Shown: positions 35,193 to 43,590, numbered from the stretch's first letter. The stretch: DNA of 64,000 bases from a virus (IMGVR_UViG_3300017917_001342:124001-188000), one strand, 5' to 3'. Program-made: numbers and translations. The notes: a model not told the origin generated them from the letters alone.

Positions 35193-35393
35193 ATGGCAAA
35201 ACCCCAATTCGGTAAAGGTAGCGTAGTACAACTTGCAAGTGGTGGTCCTACAATGACTGTTATGGAACATTACACCGATTATAGCAAACCCGGTCTCTAT
35301 GGTACCGACACTGTGAGATGTGGTTGGTTTGATAACGAAAATAATTACCGTGAAGGTAAATTTACAACCGAATCTGTACTTTGGATAAAATGA
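35193..35393 (+). CDS. DUF2158 (YodC-like) protein
   Basis: 66 residues. FGKGSVVQLASGGPTMTV is the family's hallmark and RCGWFDNENNYREGKF its second half. DUF2158 proteins are small SH3-like beta folds of unknown role found in phages and bacteria. Confidence 0.8.
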   Translation: MAKPQFGKGSVVQLASGGPTMTVMEHYTDYSKPGLYGTDTVRCGWFDNENNYREGKFTTESVLWIK

Positions 35394-35411
35394 ATTTATA
35401 ATGACTATAAT

Positions 35412-35496
35412 GCCCGCTTGGTGAAACAGGTAGACACAAGAGACTTAAAATCTCTCGCTTTATTGCGTGCCGGTTCGACCCCGGCAGCGGGCACCA
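35412..35496 (+). tRNA. tRNA-Leu(UAA), copy 2
   Basis: Acceptor GCCCGCT/AGCGGGC, A73, encoded CCA. Anticodon loop CTTAAAA. Confidence 0.92.
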
Positions 35497-35517
35497 ATTA
35501 ATAAAAATGAAAATGAA

Positions 35518-35754
35518 ATGACACCTCAAGAAATTGCAGACTACAAACAACAATGGCTTAGCAAAGGCGGTTATGTTGTAGATACACACAGTGATCTAGA
35601 TGTTGCAGGTAAAGATTGGTGTAGACGCAATATCGGTAGGCACGAGTGGACATTTAAACCGCACACTGCTGTATATCAACACACATTTTGTTTTGAATCC
35701 AAAACACATGCTGAGCAGTTTGCAACGCATTTTAACGCAAAGGTTTCAACATGA
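35518..35754 (+). CDS. 78-residue hypothetical protein
   Basis: MTPQEIADYKQQWLSKGGY start; upstream frame lies in tRNA. DVAGKDWCRRNIGRHEWTF is followed by an aromatic end. ATGA overlap with the next gene. The adjacent gene has a similar size and aromatic composition, suggesting related partners. Confidence 0.65.
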   Translation: MTPQEIADYKQQWLSKGGYVVDTHSDLDVAGKDWCRRNIGRHEWTFKPHTAVYQHTFCFESKTHAEQFATHFNAKVST

Positions 35755-36005
35755 AATTAGATCTTGATAAACTCACAGTGACATTCAACTACGCACCATA
35801 TCATCACGTGTTAGTTGAGCCAGGACCAAAAGACTATGATTGGGTGTTTACACAGCAATTTAAAAGTTGGTTAAGCACTAATATGATCAAAGTGTTTACT
35901 GATTTTGATTGTGGTGACAGCGGTGATCATAGTCCAATTACCACACTGCGATTTCAAACGCCACAAGATGCACAAGAGTTTTATAACACTTGGAACAGAG
36001 AATGA
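35751..36005 (+). CDS. 84-residue hypothetical protein
   Basis: MKLDLDKLTVTFNYAPYHHV start, C-terminal helix with LRFQTPQDAQEFYNTW, an RRM-like beta-alpha-beta pattern. Followed by a bidirectional terminator. Confidence 0.65.
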   Translation: MKLDLDKLTVTFNYAPYHHVLVEPGPKDYDWVFTQQFKSWLSTNMIKVFTDFDCGDSGDHSPITTLRFQTPQDAQEFYNTWNRE

Positions 36006-36031
36006 AAAAGACGGGCAATGCCCGTCTTTTT
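36005..36031. terminator. bidirectional terminator
   Basis: AAAAAGACGGGC-AAT-GCCCGTCTTTTT between convergent genes. Confidence 0.9.
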
Positions 36032-36049
36032 ATTTGACCTGTGTTACAG

Positions 36050-36301
36050 TTAGTTGATAACTGCGGTTTCGCGTTCTGCCATAGCTTCTGCAATTTCAGC
36101 TTGCGCAATTTCCTGCATCAGCAAGGACATTTCCGCTTGAATTTCTGCTTGGAATCGGTCTTTGTGCTTGTGAACAATGTACTTGATAGGTTCAAAGTCG
36201 CCCAGCATACCCATGATGCCAATTGCTTGAATAGCAACATCTGGCTCTGTAACCAGTTCGTCAAGCAACAGCTTTTGCGTTTCAGTAAGATCAAAAAACA
36301 T
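36050..36301 (-). CDS. 83-residue helical protein
   Basis: Strong AGGAG site on the - strand and an own promoter at 36334-36361. All-helical, acidic, starting MFFDLTETQKLLLDEL and ending in a charged helix. Function unknown. Confidence 0.75.
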   Translation of the reverse strand: MFFDLTETQKLLLDELVTEPDVAIQAIGIMGMLGDFEPIKYIVHKHKDRFQAEIQAEMSLLMQEIAQAEIAEAMAERETAVIN

Positions 36302-36333
36302 CTTAGTCTCCTGCGTTGTGCTACATGTTCATA

Positions 36334-36361
36334 TACATAGCAGGCTCTGTTATAGTGTCAA
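36334..36361 (-). promoter_or_regulatory. - strand promoter
   Basis: On the - strand TTGACA (36356-36361), 16 nt, TATGTA (36334-36339). Confidence 0.6.
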
Positions 36362-36458
36362 CCATAAAATAAGAAATTTTGTTCTTGCAAGTTGTTTATA
36401 ACGAGTATATGTTGATCATATCGAAATTGACTATCTATACCTGAGAAAGGGTTGAACT

Positions 36459-37028
36459 ATGATTGATGTTGCATTTGCCGCTTTTGGTGGTGCTTGGCTT
36501 GCAATTTTTATGCTGGCCTTTGTTGTTGTTGGTGTGATTGCTAACGAACTTGACAGCTTCTTTATGGGTGCTGCTACACTGTTGGTTGGCTTTGTGGGTC
36601 TGCAATGGATGTTTGGCTTGCCAATTTGGCAAACAGTTGCAGCCAATCCGTTCGTGCTGATCCTCTACGTTGCAGTGTATGTTGCAATTGGTGCACTTAT
36701 TACTGGTCTTTGGAGTTGGCCTAACTATATCCGAGAGAATGCCGACAATATCAAATATGCGTTTGAAGAGCATGTGCGAGCACAGAAGCGCGGCGGCCAC
36801 GAAGTTACGTTTGATCAGTTTCTTGTGTCGATTAGCTATCCATACAAAGCTAGCAAAAACAAAGACCGTCTTGCTGCCTGGGTACTGATGTGGCCGTTCG
36901 GTTTGCTGTGGGATCTGATTCATCGCCCTGCACGTTGGATTTGGAACGTTGCTTACTTTGGGCTTGGTGATGTGTTCGAAACTATCAGCAAGAACACTGC
37001 TCGCAAGGTTTACGAACGCAGCAAATGA
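36459..37028 (+). CDS. phage integral membrane protein
   Basis: 189 residues. Three membrane helices at about 3-27, 33-53 and 65-87, then an amphipathic cytoplasmic part with two more hydrophobic stretches (AAWVLMWPFGLLWDLI). GAAAGGGTTGAACT site. Function unknown. Confidence 0.7.
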   Translation: MIDVAFAAFGGAWLAIFMLAFVVVGVIANELDSFFMGAATLLVGFVGLQWMFGLPIWQTVAANPFVLILYVAVYVAIGALITGLWSWPNYIRENADNIKYAFEEHVRAQKRGGHEVTFDQFLVSISYPYKASKNKDRLAAWVLMWPFGLLWDLIHRPARWIWNVAYFGLGDVFETISKNTARKVYERSK

Positions 37029-37213
37029 GCTATACCTGTAGACTTAATGAAGATCTTACAGTTACGTATGCAGGCAGCGATGTCTGCATACGTTATAATG
37101 ACCATTACTGGAGTCATACACCAGAGCAGACAGTGACTATACCCATTGACAAACTCAATATGTTGATTGCTGCACTTAACGACATTAAAACAATACGAAG
37201 CAAAGAGTGGTAA
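37025..37213 (+). CDS. 62-residue hypothetical protein
   Basis: ATGA overlap with the membrane protein. Beta-rich (MSYTCRLNEDLTVTYAGSDVCIRY) with a terminal helix. Family not recognised. Confidence 0.6.
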   Translation: MSYTCRLNEDLTVTYAGSDVCIRYNDHYWSHTPEQTVTIPIDKLNMLIAALNDIKTIRSKEW

Positions 37214-37214
37214 T

Positions 37215-37568
37215 ATGAGCGAATTAAAACAAATGATTGTAATGCGCAAAGATTTGAATATGCGCAAAGGTAAACTTGTTGCCCAAGGTGCTCACGCAGC
37301 TATGAAAGCCACGCTGAAAAACTTTGGTCATCCAAATGTAGCCAAATGGCTAGAAGGCAAGTTTACTAAAATCGCTGTCAGTGTAGACAGTGAAGAAGAA
37401 CTGTTTGCTGTGATGAACAAAGCCAAAGACGCAGGTCTTATTGTAGAGTTGATCACTGATGCAGGTCTTACTGAATTCAATGGTGTACCTACCAATACCT
37501 GCATTGCCGTAGGCCCAGCTACTCACGAAGATCTGCTACCAATCACCGGCCATCTAAAATTATTATAA
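37215..37568 (+). CDS. pth2: peptidyl-tRNA hydrolase, Pth2 type
   Basis: 117 residues, full Pth2 length. MIVMRKDLNMRKGKLVAQGAHAAM (from residue 7) is the family's N-terminal signature with catalytic Lys/Gln-His residues; TNTCIAVGPATHEDLLPITG is the C-terminal part. Pth2 cleaves peptides from peptidyl-tRNA released by stalled ribosomes, recycling tRNA. It is the archaeal/eukaryotic type, not bacterial Pth. In a phage with a full tRNA set it may protect that pool. Start 37215. Confidence 0.88.
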   Translation: MSELKQMIVMRKDLNMRKGKLVAQGAHAAMKATLKNFGHPNVAKWLEGKFTKIAVSVDSEEELFAVMNKAKDAGLIVELITDAGLTEFNGVPTNTCIAVGPATHEDLLPITGHLKLL

Positions 37569-37579
37569 AGGTTTAATCA

Positions 37580-38545
37580 ATGGAAATTTTAACGACACTG
37601 GTTTTAGGAACACCTGCTTGGATGTGGTTGGTGTTTTTATCAACTGTAATTGTACTACTGGTATTTGATCTAGGTGTTCTGCACAAGGATTCACATGAGA
37701 TTGGAGTTGCAGAAAGTCTTAAACTGTCTGCGGTATACATTGCTATCGGACTAGCATTTGCTGGCTTTGTTTGGTATCAGATCGGTGAAGCACAGGCATT
37801 TGAATATCTCACAGCGTTTGTTGTAGAAAAGACTCTGGCACTTGACAACATCTTTGTTATTGCGCTGATTTTTGGATTCTTTGCTATACCGCGTGAATAT
37901 CAGCATCGTGTGTTGTTTTGGGGTATTCTAGGTGTTATTGTTCTACGCGGTATTATGATTGGGCTTGGTGCTACACTAGTAGCAGAGTTTGGTTGGATAC
38001 TTTATATATTTGCCGCATTCTTAATTGTCACCGGTATTAAGATGCTGTTTGTTAAAGAAAAGGAAAACAATCTAGAAAACAACATTGCTCTAAAGTTTAT
38101 GCGTAAACGTTTTAACGTTACTGATAAACTACACGGTCAGAAGTTTCTAGTAAAGATTGCAGACAAATGGTTTGTGACACCACTGTTTTTGGCATTGGTA
38201 TTAGTTGAATTTGCAGATGTCATTTTTGCTGTAGACAGTGTACCAGCGGTTTTTGCAATTACTACTGATCCATTTATTGTGTATACCAGCAACATCTTTG
38301 CAATTCTTGGACTGCGAGCATTGTACTTTGCACTGGATGCAGTACTGCATCGTTTCCACTATCTAAAATCTGCACTGTCTATACTGTTGGTGTTTATTGG
38401 TAGCAAGATCTTTATAGCAGACTTCCTTGGATTAGAAAAGTTTCCAGCTGAATGGTCTCTAGGTATCACTTTTGCTATACTCGGTGCAGGTGTGATCTAT
38501 TCGTTGATTAAGACACGAACCAAGACGGAGATTACAAATGGGTAA
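37580..38545 (+). CDS. terC: TerC-family integral membrane protein
   Basis: 321 residues with about eight membrane helices. EKTLALDNIFVIALIF and EFADVIFAVDSVPAVFAI are the two diagnostic acidic helices, thought to bind metal ions (Mn2+ export or tellurite resistance in bacteria). AAAGGTTTAATCA site. TelA-like and Clp genes at 60-64 kb complete a tellurium-type set. Role in a phage is unproven; envelope protection or metal homeostasis are possible. Confidence 0.88.
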   Translation: MEILTTLVLGTPAWMWLVFLSTVIVLLVFDLGVLHKDSHEIGVAESLKLSAVYIAIGLAFAGFVWYQIGEAQAFEYLTAFVVEKTLALDNIFVIALIFGFFAIPREYQHRVLFWGILGVIVLRGIMIGLGATLVAEFGWILYIFAAFLIVTGIKMLFVKEKENNLENNIALKFMRKRFNVTDKLHGQKFLVKIADKWFVTPLFLALVLVEFADVIFAVDSVPAVFAITTDPFIVYTSNIFAILGLRALYFALDAVLHRFHYLKSALSILLVFIGSKIFIADFLGLEKFPAEWSLGITFAILGAGVIYSLIKTRTKTEITNG

Positions 38546-38729
38546 AAAAGTCAAAGATCCATTTAAAGTTTGGACTAAAACACTATGTCATCATAACTTC
38601 ACAGCAGTAGATCCCAGACAGCCTTGCGATAGGGCTGTCTGTGTCTGCAACCAGTCATATAATCATAGACTCGAAGTTAGTAGACAACGACGTAGAGAAC
38701 ACAAAGTAAAAACTTCGGAAAATGCATAA
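38538..38729 (+). CDS. 63-residue basic Cys-containing protein
   Basis: Overlaps the end of terC by 8 nt. Contains CHHNF...CDRAVCVCNQSYNH, four Cys and two His that could bind zinc, and a basic tail. Confidence 0.6.
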   Translation: MGKKVKDPFKVWTKTLCHHNFTAVDPRQPCDRAVCVCNQSYNHRLEVSRQRRREHKVKTSENA

Positions 38730-38737
38730 TTAATTAT

Positions 38738-38965
38738 ATGTACAAAGTAATAGTCATAGGCAATGACGGATACACTATAAAATTAGCAGACTGGGATAAT
38801 AAGCCAGATTGCGAAGATGTGGTCTGTTTTAGTGGCGACGATACAGATCTTGTACCTCATGTTTATGAAAATCCCAATTCCGAATCTGCTATAGAAAAAC
38901 GCAATTGGGCAATTAAAAATGAATGTCAACAACGAATGTTTAAAGCCTACTACGACAAAAAATAA
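38738..38965 (+). CDS. 75-residue acidic hypothetical protein
   Basis: MYKVIVIGNDGYTIKLADW start; acidic middle with three Cys; helical end. No strong ribosome site. Family not recognised. Confidence 0.6.
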   Translation: MYKVIVIGNDGYTIKLADWDNKPDCEDVVCFSGDDTDLVPHVYENPNSESAIEKRNWAIKNECQQRMFKAYYDKK

Positions 38966-38968
38966 CTG

Positions 38969-39003
38969 TTGCATTTTTAACTGCACTGTGCTATAGTGAG
39001 TTA
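38969..39003 (+). promoter_or_regulatory. promoter of a structured leader RNA
   Basis: TTGCAT, 17-nt spacer, TATAGT (about 38970-38998). Confidence 0.55.
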
Positions 39004-39009
39004 TTGATT

Positions 39010-39190
39010 ATGCGAAAAAAGGTTCGTAGTAGCGGCTAGTAATCCAGGAACCTTGCGGCAAATAAGGTGAGAACGCCCGCCTCACACACCAGCAATGGTA
39101 AAGTAGCGAAAGCGAAGAGATGTAGGAATCTTGTCTATATGGCAAGTTGAAAACAGGGACCCTACTATTTGCCAATACCCATTAAGATCG
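39010..39190 (+). ncRNA. structured leader RNA
   Basis: AAGGTTC/GAACCTT, GGCAAATA (about 39056)/TATTTGCC (about 39167) and GTGAG-AACGCCCGC-CTCAC fold within the 180 nt before the DUF3307 gene. It could be an independent ncRNA or a riboswitch-like leader. Confidence 0.45.
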
Positions 39191-39225
39191 TCTGTAGGCT
39201 AGCCAAATTTTTAAAAAGGTGTGTT

Positions 39226-39663
39226 ATGCAGCTAGAGCTATTGTTGGTATTACAAATATTATTTGCACATTGGGTCAGCGACTTTGTGTTGCAAAGCCAT
39301 TGGATGGCAACAAATAAAAGCCGTGATTGGCTGGCACTAACTGCCCATGCTGTGACTTACACTGTGAGTATGTTGTTGATAATGTTTGTTTTTATCACTG
39401 CAACTATGTATTTTAATACAGAACCGGGAACACTAGGTTCAATATTGTTTGTGTTTTTTCCAGTCACAGTTGCATATTTTGTTGCAGTATGGGCAGTTAT
39501 CAACGGTGTGTTACATTTTATAACTGACGCTGTGACAAGTAGAATTACATCTAAGCTGTGGCAAAAAGGCGACATGCATAACTTTTTTGTAGTAGTTGGA
39601 TTTGATCAACTCTTGCATTATGTGTGTTTATTTGCTACGTTGACCGCATTGTGGAATTATTAA
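39226..39663 (+). CDS. DUF3307 membrane protein
   Basis: 145 residues, start at 39226 after AAAGGTGTGTT. LLLVLQILFAHWVSDFVLQSHWMA is the DUF3307 start; four membrane helices follow, with a conserved HFITDAV segment. Function unknown. Confidence 0.75.
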   Translation: MQLELLLVLQILFAHWVSDFVLQSHWMATNKSRDWLALTAHAVTYTVSMLLIMFVFITATMYFNTEPGTLGSILFVFFPVTVAYFVAVWAVINGVLHFITDAVTSRITSKLWQKGDMHNFFVVVGFDQLLHYVCLFATLTALWNY

Positions 39664-39675
39664 GAGGATATAGGA

Positions 39676-40230
39676 ATGAGTAGATATAAAGATGAACAAA
39701 GGTTTTCGGCGGGCGACACTGTTATTGCAATCAACGGCAAGCGTCCTTTTAGAGTAACATCTACATGGGGTAATCGTGTGTCTGGTCGTTATTTGCACAG
39801 TGACAACCCTGCAAACTTTTACACAGACCAAGTAAAGCTTTACGAAGAAAACGATACAGATGAAGGAAAGAAAATGAGTCAATCCATTTACAAAGTTACA
39901 CTAGATAACGGCGAAGTTACTTTTGGTACCAAAGCTGGTGCAACTGCACAAGGCATGGTACTGATTGAAGAAAAAGGTACAGGCAAGATTCTGATTGTCA
40001 ATGACGGTCAACTTGAAGAACAACTGCCGTACACTTTTGCAGTACGTACACAAGGCAACACTCAACACTACATTGGCAAGCCGGGTATTGTTGAAAAGGG
40101 CGACATTGTGATCGTCATGGATCAAGGTGTTGACAAGTTTGTTGTTGGTATGGTTTCGGCCGTTGATACCAAGAACAAGAGCGCAACTAAGACTTTCAAG
40201 GGCCGCAAGGTACTAACAGAAGATCTTTAA
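39676..40230 (+). CDS. two-part beta-rich protein with a possible internal start
   Basis: 184 residues from AGAGGATATAGGA-ATG. Residues 1-66 look like a small SH3-like domain (RFSAGDTVIAINGKRPFRV). Residue 67 is Met with its own GAAGGAAAGAAA site, so residues 67-184 may also be made separately. The second part (SIYKVTLDNGEVTFGTKAG) is beta-rich. A fusion of two genes or a dual-start gene. Confidence 0.65.
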   Translation: MSRYKDEQRFSAGDTVIAINGKRPFRVTSTWGNRVSGRYLHSDNPANFYTDQVKLYEENDTDEGKKMSQSIYKVTLDNGEVTFGTKAGATAQGMVLIEEKGTGKILIVNDGQLEEQLPYTFAVRTQGNTQHYIGKPGIVEKGDIVIVMDQGVDKFVVGMVSAVDTKNKSATKTFKGRKVLTEDL

Positions 40231-40254
40231 GATAAGGCGGGCAACCGCCTTATC
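40231..40254 (+). terminator. strong hairpin terminator
   Basis: GATAAGGCGG-GCAA-CCGCCTTATC, perfect 10 bp. Confidence 0.75.
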
Positions 40255-40275
40255 TACAACATAAAGGAACACACT

Positions 40276-40527
40276 ATGTCTAAACCACAGATGGAAATTA
40301 TCTTTGCACCCGGATGCTTTGATGAGTTTGAAGGTACGCAAGAAGAACTAGAAGCCTTTATAGCTGAGATCACTGAAACATTGTTGTCCGGTAATATTCA
40401 AGAAGACTGTGTAGTCAGTGATGAATTCGTTGCTACACGACATGTAGTTGAAGACGACGAAGATGAGTTTGATATTGCTGCATCAATTGAGCAGATGACG
40501 CAAGCACGAAAGCGTATGCTGAACTAA
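40276..40527 (+). CDS. 83-residue acidic protein
   Basis: AAAGGAACACACT site. MSKPQMEIIFAPGCFDEFEGTQ start, then a helix of the pattern EELEAFIAEI. Very acidic. Common among marine phages by my recollection of this start; function unknown. Confidence 0.65.
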   Translation: MSKPQMEIIFAPGCFDEFEGTQEELEAFIAEITETLLSGNIQEDCVVSDEFVATRHVVEDDEDEFDIAASIEQMTQARKRMLN

Positions 40528-40535
40528 ATAACTGC

Positions 40536-40688
40536 ATGAGACTGCATGAGATCAAATCAAAGCCTCAGACTATTGCGTCTGCAACTGGCAAAAACGGTAT
40601 GATAAACCGTAAAAAATCTGCTGCGGCAGTGGACCCACGTGGCTATTTCAAAAATACCAAAAGTGCTTTTAAAAACGTTAAAGAGTAA
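40536..40688 (+). CDS. 50-residue basic phage peptide
   Basis: MRLHEIKSKPQTIASATGKN start of the type seen in small marine phage proteins, Lys-rich end (KNTKSAFKNVKE). Stops 1 nt before tRNA-Thr. A second ATG lies 10 nt in. Confidence 0.6.
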   Translation: MRLHEIKSKPQTIASATGKNGMINRKKSAAAVDPRGYFKNTKSAFKNVKE

Positions 40689-40763
40689 GCCTTGTTAGTT
40701 CAAGTGGTATAACAGCGGATTCGTAACCCGCGGTCAACAGTTCGATTCTGTTACAAGGCACCA
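40689..40763 (+). tRNA. tRNA-Thr(CGU)
   Basis: Acceptor GCCTTGT/ACAAGGC, A73, encoded CCA. Anticodon loop TTCGTAA with one A-C mismatch in the stem. Confidence 0.9.
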
Positions 40764-41048
40764 TTACAGCAATGGATCATCTAACCACCGCATAATTGCA
40801 AATTTAAGCATAGACACAGCACGGTCTGGTGTAAGATTAAACCATTCACCTTTCAATCGCAAATACCCAAGTTCTGTGTGTAGTTTGCGTTCTAGTATAC
40901 GTACACGATGTTCTGGTACTGGTTCAGTATGATGAATTTTTAGTGGTGTAGGGTTGCCAGTTTGCAAAGTTTTCAAACGCTTTGCAACGTCTTTGCTAAA
41001 TCCAATTTTCTGGCGATCAGTGTCAGTGCCTATAATATACAAGTACAT
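40764..41048 (-). CDS. T5orf172 (GIY-YIG-like) protein
   Basis: 94 residues. MYLYIIGTDTDRQKIGFSKD and RLKTLQTGNPTPL are the signature of the T5orf172/MUG113 group of GIY-YIG nucleases; RILERKLHTELG follows. The frame extends upstream only over the next gene, so Met 41048 is the likely start. Possibly a homing or RNA/DNA repair nuclease. Confidence 0.75.
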   Translation of the reverse strand: MYLYIIGTDTDRQKIGFSKDVAKRLKTLQTGNPTPLKIHHTEPVPEHRVRILERKLHTELGYLRLKGEWFNLTPDRAVSMLKFAIMRWLDDPLL

Positions 41049-41084
41049 GAAGATACTTATACAGTGTCGAGACCAAGTTAATGG

Positions 41085-41114
41085 TTGACACTGTGAAAAT
41101 CTTTGTGCTATACG
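41085..41114 (+). promoter_or_regulatory. sigma70-type promoter
   Basis: TTGACA 41085-41090, 18-nt spacer, TATACG 41109-41114. Confidence 0.55.
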
Positions 41115-41150
41115 TCTGTTTGTCATAACGTATTCAATAAAGGACATCAC

Positions 41151-42131
41151 ATGCAAGATGTAACTATCCTCAACGGTAGCTATCGCAACCAACCTCTCAC
41201 TGATGTTCGTTGCACACTGGTCCGTCCTATCAAAATTGGTAGCCGCGGTTGGTATGGCAACTTTCAAATCACTGGCATGGGTAACATTCGTGTTCAACTG
41301 CCCGACGAAAACAGCCTGATCTATCACGGCACTATCAAGTCAAAGAATTCAGATGCAGTTGCAGCAGAAGAAGCTACAGATGAGCAGATTGCAAATCGCA
41401 TTGAGGATCGTTTTAAGATCCTTGAAGAAATCACCGCAGGTGTTGCAAGCGACAATGTTCGCAGTCTGATTGTCAGCGGTGCGCCTGGTATGGGTAAAAG
41501 CGTTGGCATTCAAAACGTTCTCGATAACAACGACGACCTTGAATACAACAAGGTCAGTGGTTCTATCGCCAGTGCGTTCCAACTGTATCAACTGCTGTTT
41601 GACAATGCAGAGCATCACAATGTGTTGATCCTCGATGACTGCGACAGCCTGTTGTTTGACGGCGACTGTGTTAACCTGCTCAAAGCTGCACTTGAAAGCG
41701 GTGATCGTCCTCGCATTGTGAACTATAACAGCGAAAGTGTTGTCAAGCTGGGTATGCCCAAAAGCTTTGAGTTCAATGGGCGTGTGATTTTCATCACTAA
41801 CCTGGACTTCCAACAGATCATTGACAAAGACCGCGGTGCTGCAAAACACATTGCTGCACTGGTTGACCGTAGCCTGTATCTTGACTTGAGCATGCATACA
41901 CGCCGCGAAATTTGGTGCAGGATCGAAACCATGGTGCGTAAGCACAAGATGTTGAAGACCTTTGGTCTCGACGATGATATGATTGAACTGCTGCTGGAAT
42001 ATGTCAAAGAGCGTCGCGATGATTTCCGTCGCCTTAGCCTGCGCACAGTGGTTCAACTTGCACAGTTTGCTAAGACTAGCCCGGATGGTTGGCGCCGTAT
42101 GAGCGAAGCGTTCCAAATGAGGCCGCGGTAA
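41151..42131 (+). CDS. AAA-type ATPase 1
   Basis: 326 residues. GAPGMGKS (110-117) is the P-loop and LILDDCD (159-165) Walker B; FITNLDF fits sensor 1. The N-terminal 100 residues hold a beta-rich domain. A P-loop in the middle with a helical C-terminal lid fits AAA ATPases of DnaC or T4 type. ATAAAGGACATCAC site. Substrate unknown; gene 48812 is a second member. Confidence 0.8.
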   Translation: MQDVTILNGSYRNQPLTDVRCTLVRPIKIGSRGWYGNFQITGMGNIRVQLPDENSLIYHGTIKSKNSDAVAAEEATDEQIANRIEDRFKILEEITAGVASDNVRSLIVSGAPGMGKSVGIQNVLDNNDDLEYNKVSGSIASAFQLYQLLFDNAEHHNVLILDDCDSLLFDGDCVNLLKAALESGDRPRIVNYNSESVVKLGMPKSFEFNGRVIFITNLDFQQIIDKDRGAAKHIAALVDRSLYLDLSMHTRREIWCRIETMVRKHKMLKTFGLDDDMIELLLEYVKERRDDFRRLSLRTVVQLAQFAKTSPDGWRRMSEAFQMRPR

Positions 42132-42406
42132 TGCCCGCTAGACAGGACCCGCGATTCCTAACTGCACAAGAGCATCGTAGAACCTTTGAGGAAACTGCTA
42201 AACAGTTTCCTCACTGTGTCACGGTCAAGGCTCTCAAAATTGCAAACGGTAAACGTCTTCGTGTAAGAGAATGGTTCCATGATCATAACCTCAGAGTATA
42301 TCAACTCTACGGTGACCGCGCTGATGTGTTGTGGAATACTAAATGGAACCAATTCTATTTCAAGAACAAAGAACACGCTTTACAATTTGCACTAACATGG
42401 TCATAG
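42131..42406 (+). CDS. 91-residue protein ending in UAG
   Basis: TAATG overlap with the ATPase. Basic and aromatic (REWFHDHNLRVYQLYGDR, WNQFYFKNKEHALQFA). The UAG stop is followed in frame by the gene at 42416 with no other stop, so suppression would fuse the two. Confidence 0.7.
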   Translation: MPARQDPRFLTAQEHRRTFEETAKQFPHCVTVKALKIANGKRLRVREWFHDHNLRVYQLYGDRADVLWNTKWNQFYFKNKEHALQFALTWS

Positions 42407-42415
42407 GAGGACTGT

Positions 42416-43069
42416 ATGTCAGACACTGTTAAGCGCCATTGGCGCATTGCTATTCACGGTTGGGGTGGAGAGATTGTATTCGATCCCAGCACTGAAGAAG
42501 AATATGAATATTGGAACAGTGATCAACCATATATTGATATGGATATTGATCCAGCTGAAGAAGAAAGCGCACTTGCGTATTATGTTTGGGAAAATAGCTG
42601 TGAGCCAGGTATGTTTCCCAATGTCCCAGATCAGTTTCAAAACGACAACAACTGGTTTGATAGAGACACACTGCTTCATATCAACGGAGCAGATTTTGAA
42701 TCTGCATATATAACCATTGAAGAAGTCAACGGCGATGATTGGGATGCTGATCCAATTGCAGAACTTGTTGAAAACATGGGGCTTGGCGACTATGCTGAAC
42801 AAAACAGTGTGGCATTTGAACAAGTAGACTTTGAACCAGACGAAGAGTATCTTTTCCATGGTTTTAGCGAAGAAAAAGGTACGTTTTTCAATGGCATAGT
42901 TTCCACAGATGGCGAGTTTAACCCGTACAAGCTGAGTTTTGTTATTACCAACACCCCTGTTGGTTACAGTATTGTATCCGAAGTAAAATATGACGGAGAA
43001 TTTGTGGAGAATTCTCTAGGGTCTGATACCGATGGTAAAGGCATGACCATCGAGATTATCAGCAACTAA
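42416..43069 (+). CDS. 217-residue acidic protein
   Basis: GGAGGACTGT site. Very acidic (about 25% Asp/Glu), with HWRIAIHGWGGEIVFDP and a beta-rich C-terminus. In frame with the preceding gene across UAG-GAG-GAC-TGT. Could be a DNA mimic by charge, but no family is recognised. Confidence 0.7.
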   Translation: MSDTVKRHWRIAIHGWGGEIVFDPSTEEEYEYWNSDQPYIDMDIDPAEEESALAYYVWENSCEPGMFPNVPDQFQNDNNWFDRDTLLHINGADFESAYITIEEVNGDDWDADPIAELVENMGLGDYAEQNSVAFEQVDFEPDEEYLFHGFSEEKGTFFNGIVSTDGEFNPYKLSFVITNTPVGYSIVSEVKYDGEFVENSLGSDTDGKGMTIEIISN

Positions 43070-43211
43070 CTGTCATAAATCTGTTACAAAAACGCATAGC
43101 TGGTATCAATAAAATATAGAGAACATGCATATCAGCTATGCATTTGCAGCAATTGTTTTTTGCACCGCAGCATGATATATAGTATGTACACAGAGACAGA
43201 AGGATATCATT

Positions 43212-43424
43212 ATGATTAGAAAAATCATTGCAATTGTGGCTGCAAATCTTGCAGAACGTAGTACTATCAGAGAACTTAATAGACTAAGTGATCGCGAACT
43301 CAATGACATTGGCATCAGCCGTTGGGACATTCCAAACCTTGCTAAGCAAGAAGCCAATGCAAAGTTTAGCGAATTTTTTTCGTATAAAACACCTGTTAGA
43401 GCAAACGGTGTTACACATGCATAA
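43212..43424 (+). CDS. DUF1127 protein
   Basis: 70 residues. LNRLSDRELNDIGISRWDIP is the DUF1127 signature, a motif typical of alpha- and gammaproteobacterial small proteins, some of which bind RNA and affect phosphate or growth control. Probably host-derived. Confidence 0.85.
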   Translation: MIRKIIAIVAANLAERSTIRELNRLSDRELNDIGISRWDIPNLAKQEANAKFSEFFSYKTPVRANGVTHA

Positions 43425-43590
43425 TTTTGTGCTAGCGTTTTTTAACGCATTTACAAATATGTTTGGTCGTAGCGACTACCGATCCGAACAACAAAAGTTA
43501 GAACGCTTTTTAGGTCAAGCTGAAAATCGTTATCATCTAGAACAACTGGAACGTGAATATTTCAGTAAAGCAGGAAACACATGGCGCTGA
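43417..43590 (+). CDS. DUF3563-like protein
   Basis: 57 residues, overlapping DUF1127 by 8 nt. SEQQKLERFLGQAENRYHLEQLEREY matches the short DUF3563 pattern. The two small families together point to an alphaproteobacterial source. Confidence 0.7.
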   Translation: MHNFVLAFFNAFTNMFGRSDYRSEQQKLERFLGQAENRYHLEQLEREYFSKAGNTWR

